This document shows, in pieces, positions 6,501 through 12,882 of a stretch of 15,786 nt of DNA (within the stretch, counting starts at the first letter, position 1; every line of letters begins with the position of its first letter). Below the pieces are notes generated by a model, which saw only the letters and a program-made list of their open reading frames with translations, searched no databases and was not told the DNA's origin. The stretch is from Candidatus Nealsoniibacteriota bacterium (lineage in GTDB: Bacteria; Patescibacteriota; Minisyncoccia; Minisyncoccales; MHMH01): contig JACPLM010000026.1 of the NCBI GenBank assembly GCA_016186525.1, positions 1 to 15,786 on the forward strand, written 5' to 3'. The translations under genes and the position numbers were made by a program.

Positions 6501-8018
6501 ATGATTATCCCCAAAGAGGTAAAATTAGTTATAGATAAACTCAAAAAGAATGGTTTTGAGGCCTATATTGTCGGCGGCTGAAAGAATGGTTTTGAGGCCT
6601 ATATTGTCGGCGGCTGCGTTCGTGATTTCCTAAGAGGAGTTGAGCCGAAAGATTGGGACGTAACTACCAACGCCAAACCGGAGCAAATCCGCAAGGTCTT
6701 TCCCAAGAGTTTCTATGAAAACAAGTTTTTAACGGTAACCGTCCAAACCAGCAGCAAAGACCAAAAACTTAAAGAGATTGAGGTTACCACTTATCGTTCC
6801 GAGTCCCAATATACAGATAAGCGCCACCCTGACGAGGTAAGATTTGCTAAGACGCTGAGTGAAGATTTAGCAAGAAGAGATTTCACAGTTAACGCGATGG
6901 CCTTAACTGAAACAAAAAACAAAAAACAAAAAACAAAAAATTATGAAGTAATTGATCCTTTTGACGGGCAGAAAGATTTAGAAGCTAAGACTATTCGGAC
7001 CGTAGGCAAGCCGGAAGAAAGGTTTGAAGAGGACGCCTTAAGAATGATGAGGGCTGTTAGATTTGCCGCCACTTTGGGAGATAGTTGGGTGATTGAACCA
7101 AAAACAGCCGAGGCCATTAAGAAAAATGCGCCATGGCTTCAGGCAATTTCTAAAGAAAGAATCAGAGAAGAGCTGATGAAAATTATTATGTCAGAAAAGG
7201 CGGCTGACGGCATCGACCTTTTAAGGGAATTGGGTTTGTTGAAATACATTATCCCGGAGCTTGAGGAGGGCTATGGCATAAGCCAGAATAAGCACCATAT
7301 TTACGGCTGCTACGAGCATTCCCTGCTTTCTTTGAAATACGCTGCCAAAAAAGAGTTTAATAGCGAAGTGAGATTAGCGGCTCTGCTTCATGATGTGGGC
7401 AAGCCAAGGGTTAAGCGCGGCGAGGGGCAAGACGCCACGTTTTATAACCACGAAGTGGTTGGAGCCAGAATGGCGGCTGGCATATTAAATCGGCTTAAAT
7501 TTTCCAAGAAAGACGCGGAGAAAATCGTCAAATTGGTCAGATACCATCTTTTTTATTATAATACTGATGAGGTTGGAGAGTCTTCTGTCAGGAGATTGGT
7601 CAGGCAGGTTGGCCCTGAAAACATGGAGGAGTTGCTCCAAGTAAGAATGGCTGATAGGATTGGATCGGGCGTGCCCAAGGCCGAGCCCTATAAATTACGT
7701 CATTTAAAATACGTCATTGAAAGAGTCGGCAGAGATCCGATCTCTGCCAAAATGCTCAAGGTGAACGGCGATGACGTGATGAAGGCCTTGGATATAAAGC
7801 CAGGGCCAAAAATAGGACAAATTCTGGACATTTTATTGGGACATGTCTTAAATGATCCGAAAAAGAACAAAAAAGAATGGCTGTCCTATGAAATCGAGCA
7901 GCTTGGGAAATTGAGCGATAAAGAGCTTGCTGGCCTTGACCAAGAGGCCAGGAAGGAAAGAGAAGAGTTGGAGATAAAACAAGACCAAATGACCAAAAAG
8001 AAGTATTGGGTTACCTAA
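6501..8018 (+). CDS. cca: CCA tRNA nucleotidyltransferase / poly(A) polymerase family, interrupted by an in-frame stop (36-bp tandem duplication)
   Basis: The reading frame from ATG 6501 encodes a class II nucleotidyltransferase that would add CCA to tRNA 3' ends. The head domain contains VGGCVRD (from about 6606) and the DWD metal-binding motif (6651-6659), then RRDFTVNAMA ending near 6902. The RNA-binding segment follows (RTVGKPEERFEEDALRMMRA). An HD domain carries LLHDVGK (near 7385) and YNHEVVGARMA. An exact 36-bp tandem repeat puts TGA at 6579-6581, inside the GGCVRD motif. Without the second copy the frame is open for 493 residues. The next in-frame ATG (6897) lies after the catalytic motif, so restarting there would give a 373-residue protein without the active site. 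TGA ends another gene here, so recoding as glycine is unlikely. A real mutation, a strain variant or an assembly error are all possible. CCA-adding versus poly(A) specificity cannot be told by eye. Confidence 0.8.
6545..6616 (+). repeat. Exact 36-bp tandem duplication
   Basis: Positions 6545-6580 and 6581-6616 are identical. The unit starts AAAGAATGG and ends GTCGGCGGCTG. The length is a multiple of three, but the junction reads TGA in the gene's frame. Confidence 0.98.
6913..6940 (+). repeat. Heptanucleotide repeat (CAAAAAA)x4 in coding sequence
   Basis: Four perfect CAAAAAA units encode the Lys-rich TKNKKQKTKN loop of the nucleotidyltransferase. Gain or loss of one unit would shift the reading frame. 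Confidence 0.95.
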
Positions 8019-8036
8019 TGTTGCACGTGCAACATT
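8017..8036. promoter_or_regulatory. Perfect 20-bp palindrome containing a parS-like 16-mer (site 2)
   Basis: AATGTTGCACGTGCAACATT is fully self-complementary. Its core TGTTGCACGTGCAACA (8019-8034) matches the parS consensus at 14 of 16 positions with the central CACGTG intact. It overlaps the preceding stop codon and ends 2 nt before tRNA-Pro. There is no T-run, so it is not a standard terminator. Confidence 0.65.
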
Positions 8037-8037
8037 T

Positions 8038-8108
8038 CGGGGCGTAGTGTAGCAGCAGCACGAGTCTTTCGGGAAGATTTAGCCCGAGTGCAAATCTCGG
8101 CGCCCCGA
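8038..8108 (+). tRNA. tRNA-Pro (anticodon CGG), unusual elbow bases
   Basis: Acceptor CGGGGCG/CGCCCCG has the C1-G72 pair and A73 typical of bacterial tRNA-Pro, and U8 and A9 are in place. The D-stem is GTGT/GCAC and the anticodon stem AGTCT/AGATT with loop TTCGGGA (anticodon CGG, then G37). The T-stem is CCGAG/CTCGG. Two near-universal features are changed: the seven-base D-loop AGCAGCA has A where G18 is expected (no GG), and the T-loop is TGCAAAT, with G at position 55 in place of U/pseudouridine. CCA is not encoded. Confidence 0.9.
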
Positions 8109-8123
8109 CTAATTTAAATTTTC

Positions 8124-9875
8124 ATGAGTATTTTCGGGGAACATCCCAAATTCGAAATACAGCCGGTCATTGAGCAAAAACCGTTTGAAAATCCGGCAGT
8201 TCAGTCGTTTTTCAAAAAGTGGTGCGAGATTAACGACTCCATAGAACCCAAGGTAGTTGATCGCAAAGAGTATGAGCGAAAAGCCGCAGAAAGCATAATG
8301 GAAAAAAGACCGGATAACAAACAAGCTTTATATATCCCAAAGGATTTGCAACTATGGGAAATGGTTGGAGTTGTGGAGGCGATTGACCGCGATACTTTCA
8401 AGCAAAAACCGGAAAGGCAAACGAAAAAAAAGGAAAAGATTCTGGAATTGGGCAAAACATTTAGCGACGCAGGCGTGTACATCGCCAAACGCCTTAATTC
8501 TATCGGGCAAGGCAAAAAAATAGCCGGCGCTTTAGCCGAAGAATTTTATAACTACGGCGAATTGCTCATCCGCGGGAGAAAAACCCGGGGAAAGGCCGGC
8601 ATCAAAGATATCGCTTCTAAAAATTTGACTCCCAAGGAGGTAAATATTATCGACCGCTGGCTGGCCGGAGACGATCTTTATGAATCTCGCCAAAAAAAAG
8701 CTGAACAAGCGGCTGGAGCTAATCCCCAAAAAAGAAACGATTTTTACGAAGCGGAGCGGCGAAAAACGCTGGCGCAGTTTTTCCGCGTTGCCCAAAAAGC
8801 ATTTGGACTTAAGCAAAAATCAGGAGAGCAATTGGCTCCGGCTGCCCGCTCGCGCCTTAAGCCATGGCAAAGCGATGCGACTTTCCACTCTGCTTTCTTG
8901 CGTAAAGTTGAAGGAGCGATAAGGAAACAGATTGAAGCGCCAAAAAGAGAACTTGAAGGATCAATTTTCCGCCGGGGCATGGAATTATTGCAAAGGAATA
9001 TGCCATTTGACAAATTGCCCGATTGGGTGAAAAACGATTATTTGCATTGGCAGGGCGGAGAAAAAACGCTTCGGGAAGCGTTGCAAATAGATCGGCTTAA
9101 AGCCGAGCTGAAAACAGTTCAGCAATCAGGCTATGTTGCTCAAATCAGCGCTAAAGAGCGGGAGATTGCAGACAAAATTCAAATATCAGTTAGTAATTTT
9201 CAGCGCAAATCATCCGCGAATAATCCATCGGAAATGGCAGCAAATCAATACATTAACTGCGTAGGGGCGTCAATGCTTGGCGGAGCGTTGATGCAGGAAG
9301 CAGGACTTAATTATCTGGTAGGCAATGTACCGAGGCACTCTATCTTATTTTTAGTCACAAGCGATGGCCGCGTGGAGTTTCGAGACATGTTAAATTTTCA
9401 ACTTAACGAAGATTTGGCTGACGAGATGATCGCGGGAAAGAAAAAGGACGGCTCGCCGCTTAAGGTTGCGGATGTCATGGCATTTAGCAAAAAGCCAACG
9501 TCCGAAGGATTGATGTTTGATATTAACAGAAAAAAATATGGAGAAGCTTGGTTCCGAAAAGGAGAAAGACAATACGTAGCCGTATTTGAACCCGAATATG
9601 GGCAGCAAATCCAAGTATTAAACAATACGGGCAATGTCCTTGATAATCTTGGCCGTAAAGAGGAAGCAATTGAGGCATACCGCCAAGCTATTGCTGTCGA
9701 TCCAAAGTATGCCTATCCTTATTATGGTTTAGGCAATGTCCTTAAGGATCTTGGCCGTAAAGAGGAAGCAATTGAGGCATATCAAAAATTTCTTGATCTG
9801 GCAGATAGGCAAAAAGATGATATTTGGATGAAACAAGCAGAGGGAAGAATCACAAGATTAGAAAATAAGAAATAA
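8124..9875 (+). CDS. Transglutaminase-like (SirB1-type) cysteine-protease-fold protein with C-terminal TPR repeats
   Basis: The 583-residue protein has no signal peptide or membrane helix. Residues 1-360 are charged and helical, and I do not recognise them. Residues 366-425 contain a possible Cys-His-Asp triad: C379 (YINCVGAS), H405 (PRHSILFL) and D421 (VEFRDML). Spacing and order resemble transglutaminase-like folds, and the layout, a core followed by TPRs, recalls SirB1-like proteins. Residues 498-565 hold two TPR units, NVLDNLGRKEEAIEAYRQAI and NVLKDLGRKEEAIEAYQKFL, nearly identical in DNA. SirB1-type proteins lack a firmly known reaction, so function is open. The start is ATG 8124, 15 nt after tRNA-Pro, with no Shine-Dalgarno site. 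It could be cotranscribed with the tRNA. The triad is my reading and needs a profile search. Confidence 0.65.
   Translation: MSIFGEHPKFEIQPVIEQKPFENPAVQSFFKKWCEINDSIEPKVVDRKEYERKAAESIMEKRPDNKQALYIPKDLQLWEMVGVVEAIDRDTFKQKPERQTKKKEKILELGKTFSDAGVYIAKRLNSIGQGKKIAGALAEEFYNYGELLIRGRKTRGKAGIKDIASKNLTPKEVNIIDRWLAGDDLYESRQKKAEQAAGANPQKRNDFYEAERRKTLAQFFRVAQKAFGLKQKSGEQLAPAARSRLKPWQSDATFHSAFLRKVEGAIRKQIEAPKRELEGSIFRRGMELLQRNMPFDKLPDWVKNDYLHWQGGEKTLREALQIDRLKAELKTVQQSGYVAQISAKEREIADKIQISVSNFQRKSSANNPSEMAANQYINCVGASMLGGALMQEAGLNYLVGNVPRHSILFLVTSDGRVEFRDMLNFQLNEDLADEMIAGKKKDGSPLKVADVMAFSKKPTSEGLMFDINRKKYGEAWFRKGERQYVAVFEPEYGQQIQVLNNTGNVLDNLGRKEEAIEAYRQAIAVDPKYAYPYYGLGNVLKDLGRKEEAIEAYQKFLDLADRQKDDIWMKQAEGRITRLENKK
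9630..9781 (+). repeat. Recently duplicated TPR-coding unit
   Basis: A 50-nt segment (9630-9679) recurs at 9732-9781 with 3 differences, offset by 102 nt, exactly one 34-residue TPR. The near identity at DNA level points to recent duplication or gene conversion. Confidence 0.9.
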
Positions 9876-10007
9876 ACAAAATCCAGGGCCATTAAAATAT
9901 GCAGCAGCAAAAGGGGCAAATTCATATCATAATTAACTCCCGCGAAGAAGGTTTATCCTTCTTCTGTTGAAAAAGCAAAAATTTCTGCTCCTCCGGCTGC
10001 CGTTTCT
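9876..10007 (+). other. Non-coding or decayed coding stretch before the repeat protein
   Basis: No complete gene is seen. A short frame (about 9862-9936) reads KQNPGPLKYAAAKGANSYHN, which looks protein-like, and another (9933-10007) reads as a Pro/Ala linker continuing into the next gene with no start codon. The 8-bp hairpin GAAGAAGG/CCTTCTTC lies at 9945-9965 with no T-run. This could be the ruined 5' part of the next gene. Confidence 0.35.
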
Positions 10008-10664
10008 GTGCCAGTCCCGCCAACTCCGATCGCTCCAATAGAACCAGACGTTACCCCTCCTAAACGTCTTAATTCCCAACCAAAAGACAAAAGCAGTTTA
10101 CCGGCAGAAACTCGTAAAATCACCCTTGGTTTAGAGACAGACGAGAATGCAACCTGCAAATATGGCGATGTTGCCGGGCTTAGTTATAATTCAATGCAGC
10201 ATTTTTTTGACCAAACAAGCGCTGTTTCTCACTCTACCCTGATAACCACTTTAAGCGAAGGAGGGCAATACGAATATTTTATAAAATGCCAAGACGAGGC
10301 AGGCAACACGAATATTGACGACTTTTCGGTTTCTTTCAGCGTCAAGCTGCCGGATGATAAAACTCCGCCTATTTTAACCAATCCCTCGCATCAAGGCGCT
10401 ATTCTGCCCAAAGACACAAAAGAAATGGTAATCGCTATTTCCACCAATGAGCCCGCTTCCTGCAGATATTCTGCGAATGCCGGGACAGCATACAGTTCCA
10501 TGCCTGGCAGCTTTTCTTATTACGATCAGACCCAAAAATTCCATACCAAGAATATTACCGGCCTGCAAAATGGCAAAATTTATGATTTTTTCGTCCGTTG
10601 CCGAGATTCAGCAGGCAATAGCAATATAGGAGACGTTTTAATAAGCTTTAGCGTAGAACAATAA
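10008..10664 (+). CDS. Two-repeat extracellular-type protein (Fn3-like 'TNEPASCRYS' repeats), apparently missing its N-terminus
   Basis: From a GTG at 10008 the frame gives 218 residues, open back to 9933 with no better start codon. Residues 1-30 are a Pro-rich linker. Two homologous repeats follow (about 31-113 and 131-217), each with a T[DN]E.A[TS]C[KR]Y motif, an aromatic/Ser turn, an HxT.I..L strand and a [IV][KR]C[QR]D.AGN.NI end. Each repeat has two cysteines (C50/C94, C152/C198), possibly a disulfide. Such beta-sandwich repeats are common in large secreted or surface CPR proteins. Here there is no signal peptide or membrane anchor, so the gene looks like the 3' remnant of a longer one or has an unrecognised start. 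It precedes the next gene by 2 nt. A pseudogene is quite possible. Confidence 0.6.
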   Translation: MPVPPTPIAPIEPDVTPPKRLNSQPKDKSSLPAETRKITLGLETDENATCKYGDVAGLSYNSMQHFFDQTSAVSHSTLITTLSEGGQYEYFIKCQDEAGNTNIDDFSVSFSVKLPDDKTPPILTNPSHQGAILPKDTKEMVIAISTNEPASCRYSANAGTAYSSMPGSFSYYDQTQKFHTKNITGLQNGKIYDFFVRCRDSAGNSNIGDVLISFSVEQ

Positions 10665-10666
10665 TT

Positions 10667-11143
10667 ATGAAAATCAATAACCAACTTCAAAAATTAAGAG
10701 ATATAGAGACAGGGATTAACAGAAATTTGTTTTTCATTTGCGCTAGCGTGACTTTAGTTGCTATGGTTATGGTGGCTTTGGAATTTTTTACCAGAGGAGC
10801 GTTCCCGCCGATTCAAATAGGATTCTTTTACATTGTGGTCTTGATTATTTATTCTTTGCACAAAGAAATGGTCAGGTGGCTTGGCCAAAGCAAAGTGGAA
10901 AGGCAGGGCGAGTATTTTGTTTATGTTTGGGTTGGCTTGACAACCGTGCTTTATTTGGTTAATTTTCTTAGCAAAGATTATTTCGCCATTTCTCCCCTCG
11001 GCGAGAAAATACCGGTTTTAAGAGACGCCTCTACTATTACTTTGGAGGTTTTAGCCATATTTATCTTCACCAGAATACTGAAACTATTGAGGATTATTCT
11101 GACCAAGAAAAAAATACTTAATCACATTAAAAAGAGCGAATAA
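10667..11143 (+). CDS. Conserved small integral membrane protein, unknown function
   Basis: The 158-residue protein has about four membrane helices, near 20-42 (LFFICASVTLVAMVMVALEF), 49-64, 85-101 and 120-143, and a Lys-rich C-terminus. A charged loop (HKEMVRWLGQSKVERQGEY) lies between helices 2 and 3. I do not recognise a catalytic motif or family. It starts 2 nt after the repeat protein and ends 1 nt before the next ATG, so the three genes are probably one translationally coupled unit. Confidence 0.7.
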   Translation: MKINNQLQKLRDIETGINRNLFFICASVTLVAMVMVALEFFTRGAFPPIQIGFFYIVVLIIYSLHKEMVRWLGQSKVERQGEYFVYVWVGLTTVLYLVNFLSKDYFAISPLGEKIPVLRDASTITLEVLAIFIFTRILKLLRIILTKKKILNHIKKSE

Positions 11144-11144
11144 A

Positions 11145-11447
11145 ATGCGCATTGTTTTAAAATATTCTGGCAATATCTATAATTTCATAAGAAACTGCGG
11201 TTATCATCCTCACGAAACCGGAGAAGAGAGAGCCGGGGAGTCGTCATTTGCGCGCCGTTTGAGCGCTTCAGACTACCCTAGATTTCACATTTATCTTAAA
11301 AATGTTTCACATGAAACGTTCGAGATAAACCTTCATCTTGACCAGAAAAAACCCAGCTACGAAGGCGCAACTGCTCACAGCGGCGAATACGAAGGCGAGC
11401 TGGTAGAAAAAGAAGCAGAGAGGATAAAACAAATCGCGGGCCCATAG
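11145..11447 (+). CDS. Small conserved CPR hypothetical protein
   Basis: The 100-residue protein is soluble and contains a YPRFHIYLKN segment (44-53) and the motif FEINLHLDQKKPSYEGATAH (58-77), then SGEYEGELVEKEAERIK. I recall similar short proteins from Parcubacteria-type genomes, always unassigned; this is memory, not a search. The His-rich middle might bind metal, but nothing proves it. The ATG follows the preceding stop by one base. The last codons and the TAG stop overlap the first 10 nt of tRNA-Ala. A parS-like site lies inside the gene. Confidence 0.75.
   Translation: MRIVLKYSGNIYNFIRNCGYHPHETGEERAGESSFARRLSASDYPRFHIYLKNVSHETFEINLHLDQKKPSYEGATAHSGEYEGELVEKEAERIKQIAGP
11303..11318. promoter_or_regulatory. 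parS-like 16-mer inside a coding sequence (site 3)
   Basis: TGTTTCACATGAAACG matches the parS consensus TGTTTCACGTGAAACA at 14 of 16 positions. It is translated as part of NVSHETF, and parS sites inside genes are known from other bacteria. Confidence 0.5.
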
Positions 11448-11508
11448 TAAAACGGCATTACGCAGCATTCGCATTGCTGAGGTCCGGGTTCAATTCCCGG
11501 TGGGTCCA
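11438..11508 (+). tRNA. tRNA-Ala (anticodon CGC)
   Basis: Acceptor GGGCCCA/TGGGTCC includes G3-U70, the alanine identity pair. The D-stem is GTAA/TTAC with GG in the loop, the anticodon stem CAGCA/TGCTG with loop TTCGCAT (anticodon CGC), and the T-arm CCGGG-TTCAATT-CCCGG. The discriminator is A and CCA is not encoded. Its first 10 bases are also the end of the preceding gene. Confidence 0.95.
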
Positions 11509-11524
11509 CTTTTCCACATGGGGC

Positions 11525-11553
11525 TTGGCTTATTCCTGAAGATATATTATAGT
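11525..11553 (+). promoter_or_regulatory. Candidate promoter for the SWIB gene
   Basis: TTGGCT (11525-11530), 17 nt, TATAGT (11548-11553). This predicts a leader of about 50 nt. Confidence 0.4.
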
Positions 11554-11612
11554 GAATTAATCTAGGGAAGCTTGGCTTCTCGGTCGAATAATTATTAATA
11601 ATTAAAAATATT

Positions 11613-11867
11613 ATGGCAAAATCAAATTCTGCGTTTATGAAGCCGATGAAAATCAGCGAGGACTTAGCTCCTGTCGTCGGCAAGGGCCCGATGCCCAGAT
11701 CAGAGGTTGTTAAAAAACTCTGGGTGTACATCAAAAAGAACGGTCTTCAGGACAAGAAGAACAGGCGCAACATCAATGCCGACGCAAACTTGAAAAAGGT
11801 TTTCAATGGGAAAGGCGTGGTTTCGATGTTTGAAATGACCAAGCTTGTTTCCAAGCATCTTTCATAA
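11613..11867 (+). CDS. SWIB/MDM2 domain protein
   Basis: The 84-residue protein is almost entirely one SWIB domain: MKPMKISEDLAPVVG (9-23), PRSEVVKKLWVYIKKNGLQD (28-47), NRRNINADANLKKVF (50-64), then FEMTKLVSKHL at the end. In eukaryotes SWIB occurs in chromatin remodelers. In bacteria it occurs as small stand-alone or topoisomerase-fused proteins, notably in Chlamydiae and CPR, where a DNA-associated role is presumed but unproved. It is monocistronic by appearance, with its own candidate promoter and a strong terminator 26 nt after the stop. There is no Shine-Dalgarno site. Confidence 0.9.
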   Translation: MAKSNSAFMKPMKISEDLAPVVGKGPMPRSEVVKKLWVYIKKNGLQDKKNRRNINADANLKKVFNGKGVVSMFEMTKLVSKHLS

Positions 11868-11869
11868 TT

Positions 11870-11889
11870 AGGTTATTCGCGAATAACCT
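11870..11889. promoter_or_regulatory. Perfect 20-bp palindrome, unknown role
   Basis: AGGTTATTCGCGAATAACCT is fully self-complementary around TTCGCGAA. It begins 2 nt after the SWIB stop codon and precedes a separate terminator. It could be a protein-binding site. Confidence 0.55.
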
Positions 11890-11893
11890 CAAG

Positions 11894-11926
11894 GAAAACC
11901 CGCTGCGTTTGACGCAGCGGGTTTTC
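11894..11926. terminator. Strong, probably bidirectional terminator after the SWIB gene
   Basis: GAAAACCCGCTGCG (11894-11907), loop TTTGA, CGCAGCGGGTTTTC (11913-11926): a perfect 14-bp stem with A- and T-runs at its base. Confidence 0.9.
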
Positions 11927-11958
11927 TATTATAAGATGGCGGTGGATCATTAAAAATT

Positions 11959-11965
11959 GGAGGTG
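11959..11965 (+). promoter_or_regulatory. Shine-Dalgarno site that fixes a TTG start
   Basis: GGAGGTG lies 4 nt before TTG 11970 and supports that codon as the start of the PHP gene, since no ATG is nearby in frame. Confidence 0.75.
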
Positions 11966-11969
11966 GACA

Positions 11970-12815
11970 TTGAAGTGCGACCTTCATTTGCACTCTTATT
12001 ATTCCGACGGCAGTCTTTCTCCGTCAGTATTGGTTCAAAAATGCAAAGACAAAGGGTTAGAGATAATTTCTTTAACCGACCATGAAAATACAGGCGGCAT
12101 TCCGGAAGCTCAAGAAGCCGGCAGCAAGTCGGGGATTAAAGTTATTCCGGGCATAGAATTTTCCGTTGATTATCAAGGAGACGAGCACCATATACTCGGC
12201 CATTTTATTGATTACCGCAGCCAGCAGCTCTGGGATTTTTTAGAGGCATGGAAAAAAACTAAAATAGAGCAGGTTGAAAAAATCATAAACAACCTGAAGC
12301 GGTTTGGCTTTGAGGTTTCTCTGGAAGATGTTTTAGCCAAAACCAAAGGGTCGCTCGATAGGATCCATATTTCTTCGGTGATGTTCCCGGATTGGGAAAA
12401 AATACCAGAATTGGCGGAGAAGCAAAAAATATTCTTCAGAAAATATCTCCTTGAGCCGCCTACGGGCCAAGGCATGGCTTATGCCGCAAGAGAAAAACCA
12501 GACATTCGGCCGGTAATTGATTTAATCCATAAAACTGGAGGGATAGCTTGCTGGGCGCATCCTTTTTGGAAGAATAAAGATGTTAAAAAAACCGGGGAAT
12601 TAGCTGCGATTTTTAAGTCATTCGGCTTAGATTGCATTGAAGTAATATACCCCTTTCACGATCAGGGGCAAACTGTTGCTCTTCATAAAATTGCTCAAAA
12701 TCTTTCGATGTATGAATCTGCCGGATCGGACTTCCACAGGGAAGACCTTTCTTCTCGGCAAATAGCCAGTTTCCAGACCTTTGGCATTGAAATCAATTTC
12801 CCATTTGAAAAATAA
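11970..12815 (+). CDS. PHP-domain phosphoesterase (TrpH/YciV-like)
   Basis: The 281-residue protein starts at TTG. It shows the PHP metal-site series: DLHLHSYYSDG (H6, H8, D13), LTDHE (D37, H38), GIEFS (E63), H74 in HHILGH, H133 (DRIHIS), WAHP (H197) and GSDFH (D254, H256). This is the trinuclear-metal phosphoesterase fold. The relatives I recognise, TrpH/YciV (RNase AM), hydrolyse 3',5'-nucleotide bisphosphates and trim short 5' RNA ends, so a role in RNA or nucleotide turnover is likely. Length is typical. A clear Shine-Dalgarno site marks the start and a terminator closes the gene, so it is probably transcribed alone. Confidence 0.88.
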   Translation: MKCDLHLHSYYSDGSLSPSVLVQKCKDKGLEIISLTDHENTGGIPEAQEAGSKSGIKVIPGIEFSVDYQGDEHHILGHFIDYRSQQLWDFLEAWKKTKIEQVEKIINNLKRFGFEVSLEDVLAKTKGSLDRIHISSVMFPDWEKIPELAEKQKIFFRKYLLEPPTGQGMAYAAREKPDIRPVIDLIHKTGGIACWAHPFWKNKDVKKTGELAAIFKSFGLDCIEVIYPFHDQGQTVALHKIAQNLSMYESAGSDFHREDLSSRQIASFQTFGIEINFPFEK

Positions 12816-12816
12816 G

Positions 12817-12844
12817 TTGACAGCACCCGCTAGGGTGCTATTTT
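12817..12844 (+). promoter_or_regulatory. Candidate promoter for the split ftsH genes
   Basis: TTGACA (12817-12822), 16 nt, TATTTT (12839-12844). The spacer is almost wholly the terminator hairpin of the PHP gene, so terminator and promoter share DNA. Confidence 0.45.
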
Positions 12845-12845
12845 T
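12822..12845 (+). terminator. Terminator after the PHP gene
   Basis: AGCACCC, loop GCTA, GGGTGCT, then ATTTTT. Confidence 0.8.
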
Positions 12846-12882
12846 ATTAGACGAGCACTTTTACAAACAGGGGAGGGAAACA

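Noticed and set aside
6579..6581. In-frame TGA in the CCA enzyme as evidence for UGA read as glycine (as in Gracilibacteria/SR1)
   Set aside because: TGA clearly ends the FtsH N-terminal gene at 13582-13584, no other long gene here has internal TGA, and the 36-bp duplication explains the stop.
8017..8036. Palindrome as terminator of the CCA enzyme gene
   Set aside because: No T-run follows, and it abuts tRNA-Pro by 2 nt.
9945..9965. Hairpin GAAGAAGG/CCTTCTTC as a terminator
   Set aside because: It is AT-rich, has no T-run, and lies in a probable coding remnant.
12781..12882. Upstream extension of the FtsH N-terminal frame
   Set aside because: It crosses the PHP gene's end and its terminator and has no ribosome site, unlike ATG 12883.
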